Part shown: one piece after another, positions 57,324 through 64,000 of the stretch | Layout of the letters: every line of letters starts with the position of its first letter | Numbering within the stretch: the first letter of the stretch is position 1 | Assembly: GCA_014607495.2 (NCBI GenBank) | Contig: CP053161.1 | Span: forward strand, 434,001 to 498,000 | Length of the DNA: 64,000 nt | From: Carposina sasakii | Taxonomy: Eukaryota; Arthropoda; Insecta; Lepidoptera; Carposinidae | Direction: 5' to 3' | Translations under genes and position numbers: made by a program | Notes under the pieces: generated by a model | Database searches by the model: none | The model's input: only the letters and a program-made list of their open reading frames with translations | Told to the model about the DNA's origin: nothing

Positions 57324-60282
57324 TATAGGATAATAGTGAATTTGATTAAACCTGCACAACAAAATTAATCTCAATATTGTACCTAAACTCTTAAAAGAGA
57401 TATCTAGGTTATCACGAATGAAATAGCTAAACTCTAGTTTATAATGTAATAAAATATTATTGTTTTTTTTTAACTATCGATATAATGTTATACCCATCTC
57501 TAGCAAACAACAGCAGCCCTTTAAAAGCATGTGGCGCGTGGATACCACGTACTTGTCTAAATTGAGTGCTACTTCAGTTCCACCACGCATCACTGCTTTC
57601 TCATCTCGTATGTCTGGTTTTTTATTAGTCAGGCTAAAACTAATTCTGGTCTATATATGTAAAATGTGTTGTCCTGAATGACAGATTGATGGATCAACGC
57701 AAAGCCTTAACCGCTGATCTAAGAGACCTGAAACTGGGAGGGTGTGTTCTTGTATGACTTAGGCATTTGATAAGAAAGGGTTTACCGAAATTCCCACGGG
57801 AATGGAAAAGTTTACGCCGACGGAGACTCGTGAGCGTCCTCTAGTCTTGGCCTATCAGGATACCACGGTTGTTGGATATAGTATTGTAAAAACCTTATTA
57901 ACATAATTTAAGTATGTAAGTACTCTATGCTAGATGCTTGGATCTGGTTTTTCATCGAAACTGTTGTTGTCTGTGATCGCAATCTTGAGTTGTCCCTCTA
58001 TAGGGATATGGTAAATTTACTCTTCCTTTACTCCACTGACAACTTCGAGTTTGACCATATCATGGCAAAAGTACAATTTTTATGTAGCCTAGCATGAATT
58101 TTACTATTTATTTTCCTAGTTTTTCACTTTGTATAAATCCAAACAACATTGTAACTGCTGCAAGTGTTGTAACAACATATTGTTAAATCATTATCTACAA
58201 AGCCGCACAGTAAAATGAAATTTATTACCAACTCAAACAGGCAATTAAAAGTCCAAAATTCGTTGACAACTGTTTACGTTGTCAGAGATATTTTAATTGG
58301 GACAACCCTATGTCAAAGAATAGTTGGAATAGCAAGTTTTGATAGATCTATCAATGTCTTAATGTTCCTCGCGTAGTGTGTTTATAGAATGGGTCAGATT
58401 ATAGTGGCGGTGTTAGGGTCATTGTTTACCCAACATGGCAAATAATTAAGAGTGTACATGTTGGTTTGTCAACACCGACTGCGGTATGATTGTTGAGGGA
58501 TCGGTTTTTCAATTGTTCGGGTTTATTGGTTTAACTGAATGAACCTGGTGGTTTGGCGAAATAATCAGTGAACCGTTCTTTTAGGGTTAGAGTTTTTAGC
58601 TTTGCTGTGTTTGACTCATTATATCCAACATCTTTATCTCAGTTGATAAACTTTTTACCACATTAATAGGCAAACTCGGTAAAAAGTATCATAGGCACTG
58701 CCGAATCATTACCAATGACGTGAATATTATAGTTATAAGATTCTAGGTATAAAAAAAAATATATTTTTTATTGATTCAAATGATGTTTATTAATTTCTTT
58801 CTTGTTTTGTTCACCTTCTATTTGTTGAAATCAACGTACTCTTAGTACCTCTTTCAAAGACTCTTTGGCTGTCATATTTTTTACTACAAGGACCTTTAAT
58901 ACATAATTTAAAGATAACTGCAGCAAATTATACGGTCCACGACATTTAACAAAACATTATAACCATATGATCGTTTATTGATATTGTAGTCTCCATTTCT
59001 TTCGTCCGAAAAAATCCCTTCAGGCAATTTCTTTTTAATTCCAAAGGATTCTTTGGGGAAACTTATTCATTTAGACGATGTTTGTTCTGTCCCTGTCCCG
59101 GGACGTTTTCGGGTCATTATCCGGAGCGAGACACGTGATGCGTGAAATTATTTTGTACTTTACACAATTCGGGGCGATGCGTACGCGCCCTTAGTTGAGG
59201 GGAGGCGTTAGGTTTGTGTGGATCGGACTTAGTAGTTGCGATCCAAAATGAAACTAGTTATTGTAGTGATCTTGAGACCATCTTAAAGTATAGAGTGCAT
59301 GCATGGTGTATGTAGTACATGGAGGCGTATACACATATACCCAAATACAAACCTCGGCGCATACCAGAAAATGAGCGGATACATGCAAAACACCCTGCCA
59401 TTACGGTGCTTCAATCTGTGCAATAATAATACTCTGACTGTGGTTCTTATACGTACTCATGGAATAAGCCTTATTTTAAGGTACTTTTTTTCGTTAGTAA
59501 AATGAAAGATTACACAATCATGTCCACCATAATCCAGCACACCCAAGGCCACCCGATTACGATTCAAACAAAATGAACTTGTAATACAATACATCTGCTA
59601 CAATACTATGTGACACCATGATGCATTGTGCCTCTGTTACGAAGCCAATACGATCGCGATACCAAAACGATTTAAATGCTATTGCCATTCCTTTTATCGA
59701 GTTGCTATTTTGAGCCGTTTGGAAGTCAATGAGCCGTTCGAAAATAGAATTAGGTAAAGTTTAGAGGTCGGATTTGATTTTGAAATTAGAATTTGAATGT
59801 CTGTGTTAATAAATTAATGGAAGTTTTACGATTGGAGATATGTAAGTATTGATTTCTGTAAAAGATGGCCAAAGAATATAAGATACAATCTACATGAACA
59901 GAACTAAGCAGTATAATCTAGATATCAAAATATGCTAATCGATATACATTGATAGATAATATTCTCAGCGAACTAATTTCAAAGTACAATGCAAATTCTT
60001 ACATTAAATAAATCACCAACAAAGTAGCAACACGTATGCTGAAGGCGTTGAAAATAAAATTCAAACGCGTTGATTCAATCTTGGAAATCTTTTCAAGCAC
60101 GCAGATAAGGTTTAGAGGCTCATTCCTTTTACTGCTCCCCACGAGTTGTCTCAGCTTGTTTACTCGTTATAATAAATTAAATCTGCCAAAAGATGCGGAA
60201 GAGAGAGAGTGAATGACTGAATAGAAGTCGTTCTTTTTAAAATTCTGCTGGCTGGATATATATTTGTTCGTAATTTGAAATT
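57324..60282. other. intergenic DNA
   Basis: No gene recognised. GC-richer patches are at 57530-57590 and 59090-59200 (CCCGGGACGTTTTCGGGTC). The ATACCACGGTTGTTGG phrase at 57860 also occurs at 40090, marking a diverged repeat. Confidence 0.5.
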
Positions 60283-60550
60283 GGCCGCGTGGTGCCGGCA
60301 AAGTAGAATTCGTACCACACCATGTCTGCCCGTGGGTATCGTACGAGGCGATTAAGGGTTTCCGGGAGGTGGGCTGCAGCGCCTCCCGTGTTGACAACAT
60401 AGTCCAAAATACAAACTGCGGTCACCAACCCGCCTGCCCAGCGTGGTGACTATGGGCAAATACCCCCCATGGCAGTTATGTGGCGTGCCTTGGGGAGGCC
60501 TACGTCCAGTAGTGGACTACAATAGGCTGATAATAATGATGATGATGATT
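60283..60550 (+). mobile_element. non-LTR-type repeat with (GATGAT)n tail
   Basis: It runs from GGCCGCGTGGTGCCGGCAAA through CCCGTGGGTATCGTACGAGG and CTGCCCAGCGTGGTGACTAT to CCAGTAGTGGACTACAATAG and a GATGAT tail. Relatives are at 10267 and 35770. The ORFs within it are not intact. Confidence 0.75.
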
Positions 60551-60665
60551 TTGAAATTACACACTTTCTAAATTAGGCACCCAATACAGTTACCGAACTG
60601 TAAAAACTCATGAGACTGCCTCTGTGACTCTGATAGGTATTTGACTAAAATCTTATACCAAAATA

Positions 60666-61039
60666 CAGGGTGTTTTTTTGTGGCCACCTTTAACGAAGGG
60701 TACGTATTCTATACATGAAATAAAGTAAGTTTATGCCAAAAAAAATGCTGGGATTTTTTTTTTTTTAAATTTTTAAATTCCTTGATCGTGCGAAATTTAT
60801 AGTGTCTAGTGTTTATGTTAGTTTTTTTATAGACAGATATTGATTATTTTTCGTGAAAAAATCCTGCTACGCGCGTCTATGTGCATTTATGCAGAAAAAC
60901 GTAGTCTATTTACTCAACTTTGGACCCTAATATTTTGGAAACCAGACACTTCCCAGGTATGATTCCATGGAGAAAAATGATCGTGATGATGAGGAGATTC
61001 CGTAGTTTTCGGGAACGTTGACGACCAAAAATCATCCTG
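60666..61039 (+). mobile_element. 374-bp MITE, best full-length copy of its family
   Basis: CAGGGTGTTTTTTTGTGGCC and GACCAAAAATCATCCTG are imperfect inverted ends with TA outside (60664 and 61040). The element ends within CAGG(G/A)TG(T/A)TTTTT. Copies at 35604, 55601 and 56945 share it over the full length or most of it, and 34031 is a distant relative. Non-coding. Confidence 0.85.
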
Positions 61040-64000
61040 TATATAGTTATGTTATTTTCTACAGATCCTCCAGGACAGCAAAATATTACAGATACTAAAG
61101 GTCTCCCAGCTATGACACATCTTTAATCAATATTTGTTTTTTCCATAACTATCATCAGAAAAATTATGTACATAAGAATAATATTTTGGATTTTCTGATC
61201 TGATATAGGTATAGATTATGATAATCATCACAAAAACTCGCCACTTCTCCGCGCACTAACAATGCTAAATGCACTCTTGGCATCAGCACCAGAGTGTGAT
61301 CTGTTTATGAGTGCATGGCCGTCTGTGAGTCGTGAGTGTCTGAGATACTGTGAGATGGTGAATGAGTGAGCATGAATGCCTATTTTTTATCTGATATTTT
61401 AATGCACATTATAATTGTTAAAGTTATCATAATATCTACATTTCAAGGCGCATTGGCGCAAGCTGTAATGCTTTGTAATATGGTTGTTGTTATAAATAAA
61501 TAAATAAATAATTAATGTCTTATAAATAATTGCTATTAAGACTTGCTAGATTTGCTATTAATAGTTATTAAGACATTATTTTTCCTTGAGGGGCCTCGGG
61601 TGTTGTTTTCTATGACTGTAAGAGTCAGTAAGAGTTGAGTGTGATTGAAATGAATTGGGCCTATTCCACTCTAAAAAGATTATACAAGTATCACTTTTTT
61701 CCGAGGACTTTACTACTCAACTGCAGATTAACCAAATATCGTCACATATGGAACTAAAACAATTACGGCGATAATAGTTCCACCCTTCCGCTCGCAATTA
61801 CCGCTTTGTTGGACTGACAGACGGCTAACTCGATTGTGTGATTCGATTCGAAACATTATCAATAATAGTACAGCATTTATGATGTTGGCGCTGTATTTTG
61901 TAAGGTGATTAGCGATTCGGTTGTGACGTGATGCTGTAATGATTGTTAGTGGCTAATTTTACATATTTTCGATAGGCAGATCCGCCAATTTGTTGAATGC
62001 AACTGTTGACTTTCATTTTTTAATATTATTAAACTAGATATTAAAACATTGTTAGACCTACCTGGGTAGGTACTTTACTTTACTCTGCAAGTTTTTGAAT
62101 TCCAGACCATATGGATCAAAATGAAAGTAAAAAAACCATCACCAGGTTGTACCTACTCGTATATTATTGTTAGGCCCACTTGCCTAAAATGCCTTAAATC
62201 TAGATTTAAGTACTTAAATCGAGAATTAGCACATAATATGATAGCTTAAGCCATAAAAAAGGAGGACGGCATCAATTACAATCTAGATTTAGCAGTGACG
62301 GATTTAGCATTTACTACGAGTGGGGCTAATAAATACTTAAGTAGGTATAGAAGATTATTTAACCTATATATTCAATTCAATTTTTGTTAATGGCCACAAT
62401 TGTGTCAGGCACAATGATTCCGCCAATATTTGTTTTTAATAGCATTACTAATCTTTGCTAGCGACTACACAAATCTAAGCTGGGTCCGCACACTACCTCT
62501 GCCCTATTACACCGTCCATTTCACAATCGTAACGCCAGAGCCAAGTTCAAATTGGATTTATTGCCTGTCAAATTCTGTCACTTGTTCCATTGTAGCGACC
62601 TGCGATAGTAATTGCTGAAACACATGGTATTATGACGGCCGAACAGAAAGGGGTGAGCTTGTATAGAAAATAATGACACAGTATTGTGCTTTTGTAAATG
62701 GTGGATATTATTGTGTAAATTATGTTATTTCAATTATTTGTGTTATTATTCGTGAATGGATATAAAAGTTTAATGAAAGCCGCTTGAAAATAAAAAGTTA
62801 AAATAATTTGATTTTGGTTTACTTTTAAAATATTTCTAGCTTTACTTACTTTGATGATGAAAATATATTGCAAAATTACGATGAATTTATTTTTACCTAG
62901 GTACATAATAAAAAAAAACTTGTAATACTTAGTATTGTACTGAGCAAGAACTTTGGAACCTATACCTATTGCATTAACACTACCTAACTGTGGAATCATA
63001 AAGCTCATCTTCTAAATTCCTTTTTCATCCGACTTAATACATGAGCCTTTATACTATTAGCTTAGGTAGTCAATGATAGTTTAAAACTAAACACTTAACC
63101 CAAAACTCATAAAACAATACATTCTTCAAACTTGAAACTGCCACTACCATTACTCCCACTTTAAGTTTAAAGCAACGGTATGTCTGAAAAGTGGCAAGTC
63201 GTGTCGAGACCGGGCTATTCCCAGGGACAGGCGCATATCCATCAATACTGTCTTTTGCATAACGTGTGGGGTGTGTGGAGCTGGCTTAGGTTTTGAAAGT
63301 GGATATGTTAGCACGATCAGGGGTTTTAAGATTTCAAACAGACATTTAAAGTTCGCCAATTAATTGAAAAATGTTGTATTGGGCCTTGTTGGGCTATGGG
63401 GTAGCTAAATTTCACTTGCACTGCACCAAATTTTACCCGAAAAGAGAGTTGCTAATAAAGCCGAAATTTAAAATGAAAAGCGATCGATAATAAAAATAAA
63501 CCGGCTCTACCCTTTTTTTACAGACTCTATATAGGTAGGTAAGTGTTCCAATCTCCATAACGTACATGTACCTATTCTTATACCAAATAAAACAGCAGAT
63601 TATTATTTTATGTAGCGGATACAAACGACCCAGCTAACTTTACAATCAATTTCGCATCCGTGTCCCCGGGGACTACACTTCGTAATTTCAATAAAACACC
63701 AATACCTGTCATTCAATCAGCCATTGAACAGCCAAATTGCTGGAGCTTACGGACAAACATAAACCTGTAATTGCGTCACCTAAAACCACGTTCAAAATTA
63801 CCTATTGCGAACATTTTTACTTTGAATCCCAGTAGGCATCAGAAATTCGATGGGAGTGGCCGCAAAGTCGTAAGACACTCCCATTGGTCGGTACGACCAC
63901 GCCCATCTGTGTAACCAAAAGGAAACACTCGAGGTCTGTCCCACAACGCCCGATGGGAGAGCCTTGAGAATTTCTCTCTCCCTTTCTGGAGAGATCCGTT
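61040..64000. other. intergenic DNA to window end
   Basis: No gene recognised. An (ATAA)n microsatellite lies at 61492-61512. The last 170 bases become GC-richer, with CCCATTGGTCGG and GACCACGCCC motifs that would suit a promoter, but no transcript can be inferred. Confidence 0.45.

Overview
This window reads as a gene-poor, AT-rich stretch of an insect nuclear genome, most likely a moth or butterfly. I found no bacterial-type genes, no rRNA gene and no convincing complete host gene. The attribution rests on repeat types: Helitron-like elements with TC...CTAG ends and CTAATATTATAAA heads, 5'-truncated non-LTR tails ending in (TATG)n, tRNA-derived SINEs, and many short TA-flanked inverted-repeat elements. 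No species can be named from this.

The only clear protein-coding material belongs to LTR retrotransposons. Positions 1-2157 hold the 5' part of a Ty3/gypsy-type element on the minus strand, cut by the window edge. Positions 28999-34016 hold a complete insertion of the same family: 437-bp LTRs differing at one base and a 4-bp TACA target duplication. Its interior is a mosaic. A gag-protease region with one stop codon and one frameshift is followed by an intact 436-codon ORF that joins reverse transcriptase to a second protease and an integrase tail, then by a third RT/integrase-tail fragment. Each integrase tail is followed by its own block of tandem repeats.

Positions 11751-18158 are a second LTR element: two identical 442-bp LTRs and a GTAT target duplication. 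Its 5.5-kb interior is almost wholly non-coding and filled with a 14-bp minisatellite, an ATTT tract and a 25-bp satellite, plus non-LTR fragments. It resembles the non-coding LARD class and must have been copied by another element's proteins.

Other large structures are: a pair of identical 1.33-kb Helitron-like units facing each other across 221 bp (24464-27336); a foldback of about 0.85 kb (34376-35223); a SINE array with a 96-bp-arm palindrome and 315-bp tandem duplication (20705-21515); and numerous MITEs. Several MITEs are nested in other repeats, so insertion order can be read directly, for example at 6564-7320 and 9658-10175.

The remaining stretches, including most of 38-46 kb and 51-64 kb, are AT-rich DNA without recognisable genes. 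A few locally GC-rich patches could be isolated exons or promoters. They are listed as low-confidence observations, not as genes. All identities, boundaries and repeat counts were read by eye.
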